NCBI GenBank assembly: GCA_942493235.1
Contig: OW818676.1
Coordinates: 1 to 64,000, forward strand
Source: ENR-C587 sp942493235
Lineage (GTDB): Bacteria; Bacteroidota; Ignavibacteria; Kapaibacteriales; UBA2268
Length of the DNA: 64,000 bases
Direction of reading: 5' to 3'
The notes under the pieces were generated by a model. It worked only from the letters and a program-made list of their open reading frames with translations, did not search any database and was not told the origin of the DNA. Numbering within the stretch: the stretch's first letter is position 1; the number at the start of each line of letters is the position of its first letter. Position numbers and translations under genes: made by a program. Of the stretch, positions 53,598-62,516 are shown piece by piece.

Positions 53598-54041
53598 ATG
53601 AAATTCAAAAATGTATTACTTAGTGTTTTCTTTGCAATCATTTCTATAGGTCTTGTATCTTGTGCTAAATCAGAAAAAGATAAGGTTCTTGAAGCTCAGA
53701 AATTAATGCTTGAATGGGTAAAATCAGATAATTTTATTGCCGACATGAAAGCAAATATCAAAGGTCCACAAGACTTTGAAGCTTACACAGAGAAAAGAAT
53801 AAAAGAAATTGCTACTAAAGCAGGATTTAAAGATTTCAAAGAGATGGATACTATCACTAAAAAATATGAAAATGATAAAGAATTCAAAGAAATATCTAAA
53901 CAAATGGAAGAAGCCGGAAAAGCAAAATATCCGGAGTTGATGAAATTCCAAATGGAATTAATGCAGCAGCAAATGCCTGCTCAAGAGCAAGTAACTCCTC
54001 AACCGGAAGCTGCTCCCGCTCCTGAAGAAAAAGCTAAATAA
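53598..54041 (+). CDS. Small hypothetical lipoprotein
   Basis: A 147-residue lipoprotein with lipobox LVSC (Cys at residue 22). The mature part is charged and helical (LMLEWVKSDNFIADMKANIK, EKRIKEIATKAGFKDFKEMD) and ends in a Gln/Pro/Ala-rich tail (PAQEQVTPQPEAAPAPEEK). No known domain. GGAG seven bases before the ATG at 53598 sets the start. It has its own promoter and a strong terminator, hence is monocistronic. It is probably a periplasm-facing, membrane-anchored helical protein; function unknown. Confidence 0.78.
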   Translation: MKFKNVLLSVFFAIISIGLVSCAKSEKDKVLEAQKLMLEWVKSDNFIADMKANIKGPQDFEAYTEKRIKEIATKAGFKDFKEMDTITKKYENDKEFKEISKQMEEAGKAKYPELMKFQMELMQQQMPAQEQVTPQPEAAPAPEEKAK

Positions 54042-54070
54042 ATTTGAAATATTAATTTAGCAATTATTTT

Positions 54071-54102
54071 AAAAAAAGGGTTCATTATTTGAACCCTTTT
54101 TT
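54071..54102 (+). terminator. Rho-independent terminator
   Basis: AAAAAAAGGGTTC pairs with GAACCCTTTTTT over a seven-base loop and is followed by AGTTTAG. It could work in both directions. Confidence 0.88.
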
Positions 54103-54325
54103 AGTTTAGTTTTGGATATGGCTTAGTTTTGTTTGGCAGGCTCGCCTATTTATAACTGCCCTATACAGGCATCTTGTTCGCCTGACCGAGAATTTGCCAT
54201 TTACTTCCTTATGGTACTTACTCACGACAGCCTCCCTTGAAACATCAGCTAAATATTCCTGTTATAAAGGCTCATTCGAGATTTCCATTTATTGATAATA
54301 TAAATCCGGCGTACACATAAAAATA
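54103..54325. other. Gap between convergent genes, nothing recognised
   Basis: About 220 bp of slightly G/C-richer sequence with short inverted words (GGCAGGCTCGCC; CGCCTGACCGAG). No ORF with family resemblance and no tRNA could be supported on either strand. Confidence 0.35.
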
Positions 54326-54354
54326 ATCCCTGCTTTTTTGATTAAAGCAGGGAT
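54326..54354 (-). terminator. Terminator after rplU-rpmA
   Basis: A perfect 11-bp stem ATCCCTGCTTT / AAAGCAGGGAT with a seven-base loop; on the minus strand it is followed by TATTTTTATG. Confidence 0.85.
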
Positions 54355-54385
54355 GCAAGTAGAATCAATTCTAAAATAAATGTGA

Positions 54386-54646
54386 TTAATTAGCTACCGG
54401 ATATACCGATACATATTTTCTATCATCTTTTTTATATTCAAACTTTACAGTTCCCTCGATAAGAGAGAAGATAGTATAATCTTTTCCAAGACCTACGTTA
54501 TTACCGGGATGAAATTGAGTTCCGCATTGGCGAACTATAATGTTACCAGGAAGAACTAATTGGCTACCGTATTTTTTAACGCCACGTCTTTGACCATTTG
54601 AGTCGCGACCGTTTCTGGACGACCCGCCACCTTTTTTATGTGCCAT
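54386..54646 (-). CDS. rpmA: 50S ribosomal protein bL27
   Basis: An 86-residue large-subunit protein near the peptidyl transferase centre. It begins MAHKKGGGSSRNGRDSNGQR directly, the mature form without the cleavable extension found in Firmicutes. FHPGNNVGLGKDYTIFSL is typical. AAGGGT precedes the ATG. It follows rplU by 37 bp in the standard rplU-rpmA order and is closed by a terminator. obgE, often third, is absent. Confidence 0.97.
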   Translation of the reverse strand: MAHKKGGGSSRNGRDSNGQRRGVKKYGSQLVLPGNIIVRQCGTQFHPGNNVGLGKDYTIFSLIEGTVKFEYKKDDRKYVSVYPVAN

Positions 54647-54683
54647 TACTAATACCCTTTAATTTATTGTTTCGTTATAATTC

Positions 54684-54995
54684 TTAGTTAAAATTGATAT
54701 CAGTGATTTCAATTTTTGTAAAACGTTGACGATGACCATTTAATTTCCTATAGCCTTTTCTACGTTTTTTCTTAAATACAATCACTTTTACATCTTTACA
54801 ATGAGCTAATATCTTAGCATCAACTTTACCGGGTATATAAGGAGTGCCAATATTAACATTACCTTCGCTACCGCCAAGTAAAACTTTATCAAAACTTATT
54901 GCGTCACCAATATTTCCGCCTAACAATGGAACTCTAATGATTTCATTTGGGCGTACTTCAAATTGTGTACCGGCTATCTCTACTACTGCATACAT
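54684..54995 (-). CDS. rplU: 50S ribosomal protein bL21
   Basis: A 103-residue 50S protein that binds 23S rRNA domain VI. MYAVVEIAGTQFEVRPNEII at the start and KKRRKGYRKLNGHRQRFTKI near the end are diagnostic of bL21. It is the first gene of the rplU-rpmA pair. No strong ribosome site is seen; such autoregulated ribosomal leaders are often structured, but none was identified here. Confidence 0.97.
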   Translation of the reverse strand: MYAVVEIAGTQFEVRPNEIIRVPLLGGNIGDAISFDKVLLGGSEGNVNIGTPYIPGKVDAKILAHCKDVKVIVFKKKRRKGYRKLNGHRQRFTKIEITDINFN

Positions 54996-55106
54996 AATTT
55001 TTTTACCGTATATATAATTATTTTTTTAAATTTCATTATAAGAACACGCAACTTAATGCTTTTTTGTGATAATTCCAAATAATTTTTTGAATTTCTTTGT
55101 ATTTTT

Positions 55107-55754
55107 TTACTTATTCTTATTGCATTGAGCTATTATTTTTTCGGTCTCTTCTTTGCCCCAGCTTGGAACTATAGTATTTGTCGGCTTTTGAGTAATAAAT
55201 AACTCTAATGCAATGTTTGCATTCTCGCAAGCTTTAATTTTACTTCCTCCGAATTGCTCGGGAGTATAAAATAAATTCTCTGCTTTTAGCATATATGCTC
55301 TTGGATTATTAGGATTTAGTTTTACTGCTTCTTTAAGCAGATTATCAACTTCCATTCCGTACTTCATTCCATACTTCATTGGGTCGATGCTAATTTTCAT
55401 TGAAAGAATAAATGCCTTTAATGTTAGAATTTCAGAGTTATTTGCAGATATTTTCGCAGCATTATCGGCAAATTCCAATGCTTTATCGTAGGCTTTTTCT
55501 TTATCGGAATTAGATTCTATCATAAATGTCTGAACTAACATTGTATATCCGGCATAATAAAATGGAAGCCATTGAGTAGGCTCTGCTTGGGCAATTCTCT
55601 CAAAGGTATTTGATATATCAAGAATTTCCGCTGCTGTCTTTGTATTGCTAAGCTCGGTTAGAGCAGCTATCATTGCGTTATTGTATTGCTCTTGCGAAAA
55701 CGAAGTAAATACTGTTAGCACCAAACCTATTAATATGGTATAAAGTCTTTTCAT
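55107..55754 (-). CDS. Secreted TPR-like repeat protein
   Basis: A 215-residue exported protein. The signal peptide (1-20, ending TSFS) is followed by helical pairs with TPR-like spacing: AYDKALEFADNAAKISANNS, LLKEAVKLNPNNPRAYMLKA and GGSKIKACENANIALELF. A short in-frame duplication, MKYGMKYGME, occurs near residue 130. It is probably a periplasmic scaffold or assembly helper; partners unknown. AGGTGA before the ATG is a strong ribosome site. It lies upstream of rplU on the same strand with a 110-bp gap, probably a separate unit. Confidence 0.78.
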   Translation of the reverse strand: MKRLYTILIGLVLTVFTSFSQEQYNNAMIAALTELSNTKTAAEILDISNTFERIAQAEPTQWLPFYYAGYTMLVQTFMIESNSDKEKAYDKALEFADNAAKISANNSEILTLKAFILSMKISIDPMKYGMKYGMEVDNLLKEAVKLNPNNPRAYMLKAENLFYTPEQFGGSKIKACENANIALELFITQKPTNTIVPSWGKEETEKIIAQCNKNK

Positions 55755-55878
55755 AAATCACCTTTTGTAAATTTGTAAAAAAAAGTAATACGAAAATAAA
55801 ATTATATTGTTGTTTGGTTTTCTCAGATATTGCTATACGTTTTGCAATAATTGCTATATTTTAAAAAATAAGCAAAAA

Positions 55879-56106
55879 TATGCTTATTCGCTATTTTGTA
55901 CGTGTAGTTAGGGTGGCTGACGATAGGAGAATAGGAATTGGGAAATATACACGTCTCCATACTTCACTGGACTAGTACTAAGGCAAGTATCCTACAAATT
56001 TCTAATTCTCTATTCCTATTTACTATCTGTTATCAATTAGTGATGTCCATCAACCACTAATCACCAAATTATTTACTTACTCACTTAAAAAGCAAAGAAA
56101 GCAATA
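55879..56106. repeat. MITE-like element, TTCGCTATTTTG ends (copy 2)
   Basis: The left end TATGCTTATTCGCTATTTTG (then TACGTGTAGTTA) and the right end TTTACTTACTCACTTAAAAA (then GCAAAGAAAGCAATA) are imperfect inverted repeats. The inside has TTGGGAAATATACACG, like TTGGGAATGTATAAATCACG in the copy at 62517. Confidence 0.55.
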
Positions 56107-56187
56107 ATTGCATTAAATAATATAATTAAATAAAGTTATTAATTAAATTATTATTATGTAGAAGTCTCAATTGATAAATATGAGATG

Positions 56188-56862
56188 CTAAATATTTTCT
56201 TCAATTACTCTGATGTTCAATATTTCATCGCTATTGCCATTGGGAGCGTAGTACAGAACCACAGTATATACTTTATTAGGCTTACAATCAACCCAATAAT
56301 TAATAGCTTGGTTATCTGAAGTAACTATCATCATGTCGTTAAATCCAACTGTAGAAAGCTGAAAATCGGTATATTCTCCTAAAGTGAATTCATTATCTAA
56401 AGTGCCGTTAAAATTTATTTGAAGCTTATCCCTAATTTTCATTGCATTGATAATTCGGACATATTGTTTGCTTCTATCTAATTTGGAATAATCATTTTCA
56501 ATTAAAATTGTTGACATATCAATTTCATTTCCGGCAATTACGGCTAAATAAGAAATATCTTTTTTTAAGTATAAAGGCACTAAATAGAAGTAATCATTAT
56601 CAGGGTTGATAAGTTTTAAAATATTATTTCCGGAGCCTATAATTTTATTAATTTCGGAATGATTCCCAAAGCTTAATGATTTTAAAAATATCCCGTATTT
56701 TGTTTCAATATTAACAAATTCATGAGAATAAATTGCATTTAAAATTGTAATCTTGGCATATTCAGATGGGGTAATTTCTTTTGGTGTAATGGCTTCCGGT
56801 GGGCATTCGCAACCGAAAGCCAAAATTATTAAAAAATAGAAAAATAGTCTAAATTGTCTCAT
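56188..56862 (-). CDS. DUF4397-like lipoprotein
   Basis: A 224-residue lipoprotein with lipobox AFGC (Cys at residue 18). Two related halves are seen, each starting with a strand of the type I-x-x-L/I-NA (ITILNAIYSHEFVNIET, VRIINAMKIRDKLQINF) followed by small beta strands, as in DUF4397 Ig-like repeats. It is the last gene of the sigma-factor operon, 13 bp after the anti-sigma gene, so it may be part of the sensed or controlled envelope function. The specific role is unknown. Confidence 0.68.
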   Translation of the reverse strand: MRQFRLFFYFLIILAFGCECPPEAITPKEITPSEYAKITILNAIYSHEFVNIETKYGIFLKSLSFGNHSEINKIIGSGNNILKLINPDNDYFYLVPLYLKKDISYLAVIAGNEIDMSTILIENDYSKLDRSKQYVRIINAMKIRDKLQINFNGTLDNEFTLGEYTDFQLSTVGFNDMMIVTSDNQAINYWVDCKPNKVYTVVLYYAPNGNSDEILNIRVIEENI

Positions 56863-56875
56863 AGAAAAACTTTTT

Positions 56876-58144
56876 TTATAAATGCACAGTTAAACCATAC
56901 ATAATACCAAATTTATCTGAATGATACAAATTTTTATTTACATTATACAATAAAGAGCCATATTCTCCTGAAATATTTGCAGAGAGCAGGCTATTTAATT
57001 GCCAAGAAATTCCTAATTGAGCTTTAGCAAGTACACCGCCGCGAGCTCCTCCGAACATAATTTTGGTAAAGGGAGTAATCATGTCTAATAGTTGCAAATT
57101 GCTTGCTTTATACCTGTATGTAGCGACAAACCATTGATAGTTAGGATTTTGCTTAATTGTAGTATTTTGCTCGCCATTAAAATGTATAAATTCTTGAGGA
57201 AAAGTTTCTTCTCCAAAATCAAATCCGACAGAATGATAAGAATCAATTTTATATAGAATACTAAAATTTGAACCAAAAGCAAATGTCTTATCGTCGTCGG
57301 GTAAATTCTGCGGTTTATTAATATTGAAATTCTGCTTAGACCAAGAAACCTCAATCCCAATAGAATTATGAGAAAATTCAGGTATTCTCAATAAAGACTG
57401 ATTCTGAATAATACTATTCTGCATAATACTATTAAGAGCTATCGTATGTTTTTCTGAATTAAATGCCGAATTACCCGAGTAGGAATTCTCAATCGGATAA
57501 TTCATTTGCTGGTTGGGCATTTCGTTAACTGCTGATAATTCTTTAGATAATAACTCTTGAGTAGAATTATCGTTACTTACTAATTGATTATTATCAAAAG
57601 CTTCGGAAGCTGCACTGAATGAATTATTCGCTGAAACAACAGGTTTAATCGGTAAAGAAGGCTTGTTATTCCCAATACCGGAATGATTAGTAGATAGCGG
57701 ATAATTCGATGAATTGGAATTATCATTACTATTTACCGAAAAAGTCGGTAAATATGATGACTGAATTTGAGTAGTATTGGCTGCATCGTTGCCCAAATTA
57801 GTATAAATCATAAAAGCGACTAAAATGGCTGTAGCGATACCCATGAAGTATTTATATGATTTACGCATAGTTAAGCTTCTGGTAAACCTTGTAAATACCG
57901 AAGAGCCAAAATTCGAGCTGGCAGAAGGAATTGAAAATCCCAAATTGCCGAATATAGCTTCAGTTGATTCAGAGGGTATAGTAATACTGTTCATATTGCT
58001 TTTGATAAGCATGTGAATCTTTATCTGTTTATTGAGCTCAAACCTAAGGTCTTGATTAAGAGCAAGCTCTGAAAAAAGATTATCCTCAAGAACCGGATGA
58101 AGCTCACCCTCCAAATAGTCGTTAATTAATCTTGAGTATTCCAT
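56876..58144 (-). CDS. Anti-sigma-like membrane protein with C-terminal barrel-like domain
   Basis: A 422-residue protein. Residues 1-55 (YSRLINDYLEGELHPVLEDN) look like a cytoplasmic anti-sigma N-terminus without the zinc-finger HCC set. One transmembrane helix lies at about 98-117. Then comes a Ser/Asn-rich linker of about 150 residues. Residues about 265-422 (IGIEVSWSKQNF, YHSVGFDFGEETF, LAKAQLGISWQLNSLLSANI) are alternating amphipathic strands like an outer-membrane beta-barrel or porin fold. It follows the ECF sigma gene by 18 bp. It presumably binds that sigma factor. An inner-membrane anti-sigma factor fused to a barrel-like domain is unusual. Confidence 0.72.
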   Translation of the reverse strand: MEYSRLINDYLEGELHPVLEDNLFSELALNQDLRFELNKQIKIHMLIKSNMNSITIPSESTEAIFGNLGFSIPSASSNFGSSVFTRFTRSLTMRKSYKYFMGIATAILVAFMIYTNLGNDAANTTQIQSSYLPTFSVNSNDNSNSSNYPLSTNHSGIGNNKPSLPIKPVVSANNSFSAASEAFDNNQLVSNDNSTQELLSKELSAVNEMPNQQMNYPIENSYSGNSAFNSEKHTIALNSIMQNSIIQNQSLLRIPEFSHNSIGIEVSWSKQNFNINKPQNLPDDDKTFAFGSNFSILYKIDSYHSVGFDFGEETFPQEFIHFNGEQNTTIKQNPNYQWFVATYRYKASNLQLLDMITPFTKIMFGGARGGVLAKAQLGISWQLNSLLSANISGEYGSLLYNVNKNLYHSDKFGIMYGLTVHL

Positions 58145-58162
58145 AATTGAATCTCATATATA

Positions 58163-58726
58163 TTAGTTGTACATATCATTTAAATAAGGAGCTAAAGCAG
58201 ATTTAATTTTTTCTTTAGCTCTCCAAACTCTATTTTTAATTGCTGAGGCTGTATCGCCGGTTATTTCTGCAATTTCTTGATAAGAATAACCTTGATATTG
58301 CCTTAAAACAAATGCTTCTTTATATTCAAATCCCATTTTATCGAGCTGTTCGTCGATTAATTTAATAAGCTCATTTTCTTCATAATGAATCTTCTCGGAA
58401 TTATTATTAAAATGATATTCTTCAAGAGATTCATGAGGCTTTTTATTTCTTTTAAAATTTAAACAAAGATTACGAGCAATTGTAATTAGATAGCCCGGTA
58501 CATTACTAAAGATTGCTTTATCCTTAGCTGAGTTATAAAATTTCATAAAAGTATCTTGAAATATATCTCTTGCGTCGTCTCCGTCGCCGGTAACTTTCAA
58601 GCAATAGGCATAAATTCTCTGAGAATATCTGGAATAAAGCTCGGCAAAAGCAGGCTCGGCAACTTTCTTTTTTTCTGAAAGCATTTGAGCAAGCTCGCTA
58701 TCGCTATATTCACTAATTTTTTTCAT
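58163..58726 (-). CDS. ECF RNA polymerase sigma factor
   Basis: A 187-residue sigma-70 family ECF factor. Region 2 (about 20-90) contains FAELYSRYSQRIYAYCLKVT, DARDIFQDTFMKFY and YLITIARNLCLNFKR. Region 4 (about 125-180) contains FEYKEAFVLRQYQGYSYQEI followed by AEITGDTASAIKNRVWRAKE, the helix-turn-helix. Region 3 is absent, as expected for ECF. It lies between a PD40 lipoprotein gene (14 bp upstream) and the anti-sigma gene (18 bp downstream); all four genes are probably one operon. Target promoters are not known. Confidence 0.93.
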   Translation of the reverse strand: MKKISEYSDSELAQMLSEKKKVAEPAFAELYSRYSQRIYAYCLKVTGDGDDARDIFQDTFMKFYNSAKDKAIFSNVPGYLITIARNLCLNFKRNKKPHESLEEYHFNNNSEKIHYEENELIKLIDEQLDKMGFEYKEAFVLRQYQGYSYQEIAEITGDTASAIKNRVWRAKEKIKSALAPYLNDMYN

Positions 58727-58740
58727 TTAAATTCAGTCCT

Positions 58741-59778
58741 TTAATACCAAAATCCCATATAAACGTTACTAAATAAGTAATTTGATTTTTTATCAATTAT
58801 ATTAATTACGTATAAGCTTGAATTAAATTGAAGTATATTCTTTTGATAAGCTCTGCTGAAAAGAATTCTTTTTCCATCCGGAGAAAATCTCGGATATAAG
58901 CATGCTTCGTCTATACTGAAATTAGTAATTTTCTCTGTACTATATTTATCATCTTTAATATCTGCAATATATAAATTGCCGTCAAAGGCACAGATAGCAA
59001 ATTTATCAGAATTGACTGCTACCCCGAAGCTAAGACATCCGATATTAGATATATTAAAATTTTGAATCTGCTTAGTATCAATATTAAAGATAAATAAATT
59101 TTGCAAAGTTGAAGACCTTGTGTCCACTATACAGACTCGCTTTGAATCTCTCATCCATACCGGATAAAATGTGATTTGCGGATTAGTGCGTATATCCGTA
59201 TAATTTTGAGAAATCACTTCGTTTGCCAGATTAGCTGTTTCGCTAACTTTCAAACAAAACTTTTCACCGTCTAACTCAACAAAAGATAAATATTTTGAGT
59301 CCGGAGAAAATGCAGGCAGAGTATTATCAACTATTTTCTCAGAAATCAGGATATATTCCGTAGTGCTGATGTTATATAAAAACAAAGAATCGGAAACTAT
59401 AAAAGCAAAATAATTACCATCTTTCGAAATAATTGATTTTATACCTTTATTATAATTATTATTGTCGATAATCTTTATGTCGGTATTTGTTTCTAAGTTA
59501 ATATAATTAATTATGTCCTTGCTTATTGATTGATTAGAAGTATAAGACATAGAATTTGAATTAGACGGAGGAGAAAATATTAGTGAATTCGAGATAATTT
59601 CATAAAGATTAGTACCATCGGCAGATACACCGAAAGTATTGGAATTTATCGAATTTAAAGTCTTTGCAGAGAAATATATTTCATTTGGTTTATATGAATT
59701 ATCATTATTGCCGGTTTCACAAACATTGCATGAAATACAGCAGATTGCTATAATTAATATGTAAAATAAAGTTCTCAT
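58741..59778 (-). CDS. PD40/TolB-like beta-propeller lipoprotein
   Basis: A 345-residue lipoprotein with lipobox CISC (Cys at residue 17). Several WD40-like PD40 blades are seen: SKDGNYFAFIVSDSLFLYN, FSPDSKYLSFVELD, RDSKRVCIVDTRSS and FSPDGKRILFSRAYQKN. The fold is a periplasm-facing beta-propeller like TolB or DPP-IV N-terminal domains. AGGAAAA precedes the ATG at 59778. It heads the operon with the sigma and anti-sigma genes, so it may act as the envelope sensor or as a controlled product; inference from position only. Confidence 0.8.
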   Translation of the reverse strand: MRTLFYILIIAICCISCNVCETGNNDNSYKPNEIYFSAKTLNSINSNTFGVSADGTNLYEIISNSLIFSPPSNSNSMSYTSNQSISKDIINYINLETNTDIKIIDNNNYNKGIKSIISKDGNYFAFIVSDSLFLYNISTTEYILISEKIVDNTLPAFSPDSKYLSFVELDGEKFCLKVSETANLANEVISQNYTDIRTNPQITFYPVWMRDSKRVCIVDTRSSTLQNLFIFNIDTKQIQNFNISNIGCLSFGVAVNSDKFAICAFDGNLYIADIKDDKYSTEKITNFSIDEACLYPRFSPDGKRILFSRAYQKNILQFNSSLYVINIIDKKSNYLFSNVYMGFWY

Positions 59779-60023
59779 TTTTCCTATTCTAATTAAATAT
59801 ACTTTATAAACACTTAAATATTCTAAACGTCTCAAAATTATAATATTTTTTTAAACATATTATTTAAAATATCAGAATATTGAATGAATTGAATTGACTC
59901 ACTCCACGGTATTGAAACCTAACGGTTAACAGTTGCTTGTATGCCATCTTTAAATAATTGTGATTTATTTATTCACTTTATTCAACCAAATGCTTTACTA
60001 TTATGACACAAGAGATTTATATC
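59779..60023. other. Intergenic region with half-palindrome
   Basis: AACCTAACGGTTAACAGTTG near 59918-59937 is a degraded relative of the CAACCTGACGGTTAACCGTC hairpin. No gene was recognised; the promoter of the sigma operon should be at its left end. Confidence 0.4.
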
Positions 60024-60063
60024 AAAAAAAAAGGCTGCACTTAAAAAAGAACAGCCTTTTGAA
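60024..60063 (-). terminator. Rho-independent terminator
   Basis: On the minus strand AAAAGGCTG pairs with CAGCCTTTT and is followed by a TTTTT run, 18 bp after the stop of the membrane-protein gene. Confidence 0.88.
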
Positions 60064-60080
60064 AACTAAGTAACGAGAAA

Positions 60081-61436
60081 CTATTTTCTGGTAGTTGCAG
60101 GAGTAGAAGTAAATGCTTCTCTCATGCCGTGCAAAATTTTCTCGGAAATTTCTTCAGCAACTACGCGTTTAATATTGTCATCACTGGTCATATATTCGGT
60201 TATAGCAGATTCAACTCTATGCTTAATAATATCAGCTGATTGACCAACTAATACATTAGCTAATTGGTGAATATCATGCTGTTGACCTTTAAGTGCTTCA
60301 AGTGAACTGCGATTACCATCTTCCATTTTCTTAAGCATCTTATCCATACGCTCTTCTTCTTCTGTGTAGATAAGAGTGAACGCAAGTAAAGAAAGCATAG
60401 AGAATTCAAGGAATGTTGCAAATAAAATGATAGAAGGCTTAGTAGGAGGAATGAATTTCAAACCACGAATACCTACAGTAACGATAAGTACGGCAGCACC
60501 ACCATAAGCAAGACCTGTTACATTATTTGAATATTTCTCGGTAAAGTGATGAGACATATATAATCTCAACCCTTTTAATATTAAGGAATGATTTCTTCTC
60601 CAGAGAAGACCATTTTTAGTATCTTCAATCTCTTTTAATACGAAATCAGAGAAAAATTCTTTAATTCTTGAATAAAGATGAATCTCGCGGAATGTAACTA
60701 AATTAACATTCTCATCAAATACATCATCATATTCTAAAGATTTTTTACCAGTAGTAGATGCTTCGCCTTCAGTTCTGTTCCATACTATTCTGAAAGCAGT
60801 ATCTGCAACGCGGTAATCGACGGCTTCTAATTTGTCGTTTGGCATAGTTAAAAGCTCTACGATTTCATCGGAAAATCCGGTTTGTAATCTGATTTTCGCT
60901 TGAGTATTGTCTATCTGTCTATCAAAAAGAACAGCCATAAATCCTAAAGATGTAGGGAGGAACATTGAGATAAATACAGTTAAAACAATCGAAATCACAA
61001 TTGATAGAATTGAGAAACCAACCCAAGGCTCAAGAATAATCGCAGCTTCACCAAGAACAGGAGATTTAGCATAAAACTCAGTCATTGATTTAGTATAGCC
61101 GTGCATTTCTGTTCTTCTTTCTTGGAAAGAAAAATCGAAGATATATTCTTTGTTGATAAGGTCTTTACTTGGATTTCTAACACCTTGTTTTAAAATTTTA
61201 TCTGCATTATCTTTGGTTGCAGAAGCCGAAGTACGGCTGTCGAATGAAACAAAACCCATTTTCTCCATAGCTTCACCACTAGGTGAGAACAAGTAAACTA
61301 CGAATTTTTCTGCTAATGATGGAACTAACCAAAATTGGTTCATAGCAAAAAACGATACTACACAAATTAGAAAAACTAAAATTTGCTGTACCCCTAATTT
61401 TTTAACTCTTGCTTGCGAGGATGCTGATTTAGCCAT
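60081..61436 (-). CDS. Unrecognised four-helix membrane protein
   Basis: A 451-residue integral membrane protein I cannot assign. Hydrophobic segments lie at about 18-38, 135-165, 303-325 and 333-355. Between the second and third is a long soluble part (about 165-300) with ordinary charged sequence, containing an acidic/Ser loop (EGEASTTGKKSLEYDDVFDE). After the fourth come a helical coiled-coil-like segment (YTEEEERMDKMLKKMEDGNR) and a C-terminal helical tail. There is no signal peptidase site. AGGAG before the ATG and a terminator after it mark a single-gene unit. HPr is encoded 154 bp upstream on the same strand. Confidence 0.72.
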   Translation of the reverse strand: MAKSASSQARVKKLGVQQILVFLICVVSFFAMNQFWLVPSLAEKFVVYLFSPSGEAMEKMGFVSFDSRTSASATKDNADKILKQGVRNPSKDLINKEYIFDFSFQERRTEMHGYTKSMTEFYAKSPVLGEAAIILEPWVGFSILSIVISIVLTVFISMFLPTSLGFMAVLFDRQIDNTQAKIRLQTGFSDEIVELLTMPNDKLEAVDYRVADTAFRIVWNRTEGEASTTGKKSLEYDDVFDENVNLVTFREIHLYSRIKEFFSDFVLKEIEDTKNGLLWRRNHSLILKGLRLYMSHHFTEKYSNNVTGLAYGGAAVLIVTVGIRGLKFIPPTKPSIILFATFLEFSMLSLLAFTLIYTEEEERMDKMLKKMEDGNRSSLEALKGQQHDIHQLANVLVGQSADIIKHRVESAITEYMTSDDNIKRVVAEEISEKILHGMREAFTSTPATTRK

Positions 61437-61590
61437 TTAATCCATCTCCTGAAATTATTATAAAATCAATTATTTTCACTTACTCAAATATCCACAAGCG
61501 TTCTTATTTTTTTCAATCATAGCAATTTAAGAAAAAAATTCCAAAAATACTAATAGAAAATAAATATAAACGCATTTATTCTATATTTAA

Positions 61591-61857
61591 TTATAATTCG
61601 TCAAATCCCGAATCAAAAAGAGCTCTAATTTCATCAACAGCTTTTACTTCATCATCGCCCTTTACTTTTAATATCAGTGTGCTTCCTTGGTCTGCAGCCA
61701 AAGTCATTACCCCGATAATACTCTTCCCGTTGATTTCAAAACCGTCTTTTATTAAAAATACGTCAGATTGAAATCTTGCTGCTAATTTCACTATTGATGC
61801 CGCCGGTCTCGTGTGAATTCCGGCTCTATTTCTTACTGTTAATTCAGTTTCTATCAT
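61591..61857 (-). CDS. ptsH: Phosphocarrier protein HPr
   Basis: An 88-residue HPr. The phosphorylated His15 sits in NRAGIHTRPAASIVKLA, and Ser46, the regulatory site in KSIIGVMTLAA, is present. In organisms lacking sugar PTS permeases HPr usually serves regulation with HPr kinase; no enzyme I, HPr kinase or EII gene is in this window, so its circuit cannot be told. TATCTTTG upstream matches the -7 element. No clear ribosome site. Confidence 0.93.
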   Translation of the reverse strand: MIETELTVRNRAGIHTRPAASIVKLAARFQSDVFLIKDGFEINGKSIIGVMTLAADQGSTLILKVKGDDEVKAVDEIRALFDSGFDEL

Positions 61858-62032
61858 TAATTTTCAAAAAAGTAATTATACACCAATACAAAGATAAAAA
61901 AAAAATCGTTGCCGTCTTAGAAAAGATTTTTAAATTAAAAAAAAATAAAATATTACATATCCGTTTAACATTTTTTGTTCTCGTGCGTCTTTATGTTTGG
62001 TTGGTGTTTATATAAGTATAATTAGGTAATTT

Positions 62033-62476
62033 ATGAAAAAGATAAATATACTCGGAATATCATGCTTAGTGGCTATTTTAGGGCTATTTAGCTATTCCGT
62101 TATTGATGCTTCATCAGGGATTGATACTCAGAAAGCTGACAGTTTATATAAAAAGCATTGCAGCAAATGCCATAGAAATTCCGGTGATGGAATCAAAAAA
62201 GTATATCCGCCAATTAAAAATGCCGATTATATAAAAAATTCGAATACCGAAGAATTGCTCCGTGGTATGCTTTTCGGAAGAAGCGGTAAAGTTATCGTCA
62301 ACGGTGTTACTTATAACGGGGTGATGACTACCGAAATAAACGGAAGTCTTAATGATGTTGATATTGCCTTGATTTTATCGTACATATATCAAAAGTTTAA
62401 TTCAATGGGTAAAACTGTTTCTGCCGATGAAGTAAAAAAAGCCAGAAAAGCCGGTAAATTACCCGTTCATAAGTAA
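62033..62476 (+). CDS. Monohaem c-type cytochrome
   Basis: A 147-residue exported protein. A signal/anchor segment (6-26) is followed by one haem-binding motif, HCSKCHRNSGDG (C43, C46, H47), and a typical class I continuation: YPPIKNADYI, TEELLRGMLFG and NGVMTTEINGSLNDVDIALI. The Met of NGVM is the probable sixth ligand. This is a periplasmic electron carrier or a membrane-tethered cytochrome c of the cbb3/alternative complex III kind; no oxidase genes are adjacent. AGGT lies before the ATG. It is divergent from ptsH. Confidence 0.92.
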   Translation: MKKINILGISCLVAILGLFSYSVIDASSGIDTQKADSLYKKHCSKCHRNSGDGIKKVYPPIKNADYIKNSNTEELLRGMLFGRSGKVIVNGVTYNGVMTTEINGSLNDVDIALILSYIYQKFNSMGKTVSADEVKKARKAGKLPVHK

Positions 62477-62516
62477 ATTTATTCGTTAATTTTTGATGTG
62501 CCATAGATATTCGTAT

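Noticed and set aside
54103..54325. Possible tRNA or short gene in the gap after the small lipoprotein
   Set aside because: No acceptor/anticodon/T-arm pattern could be folded, and the frames carry no recognisable protein.
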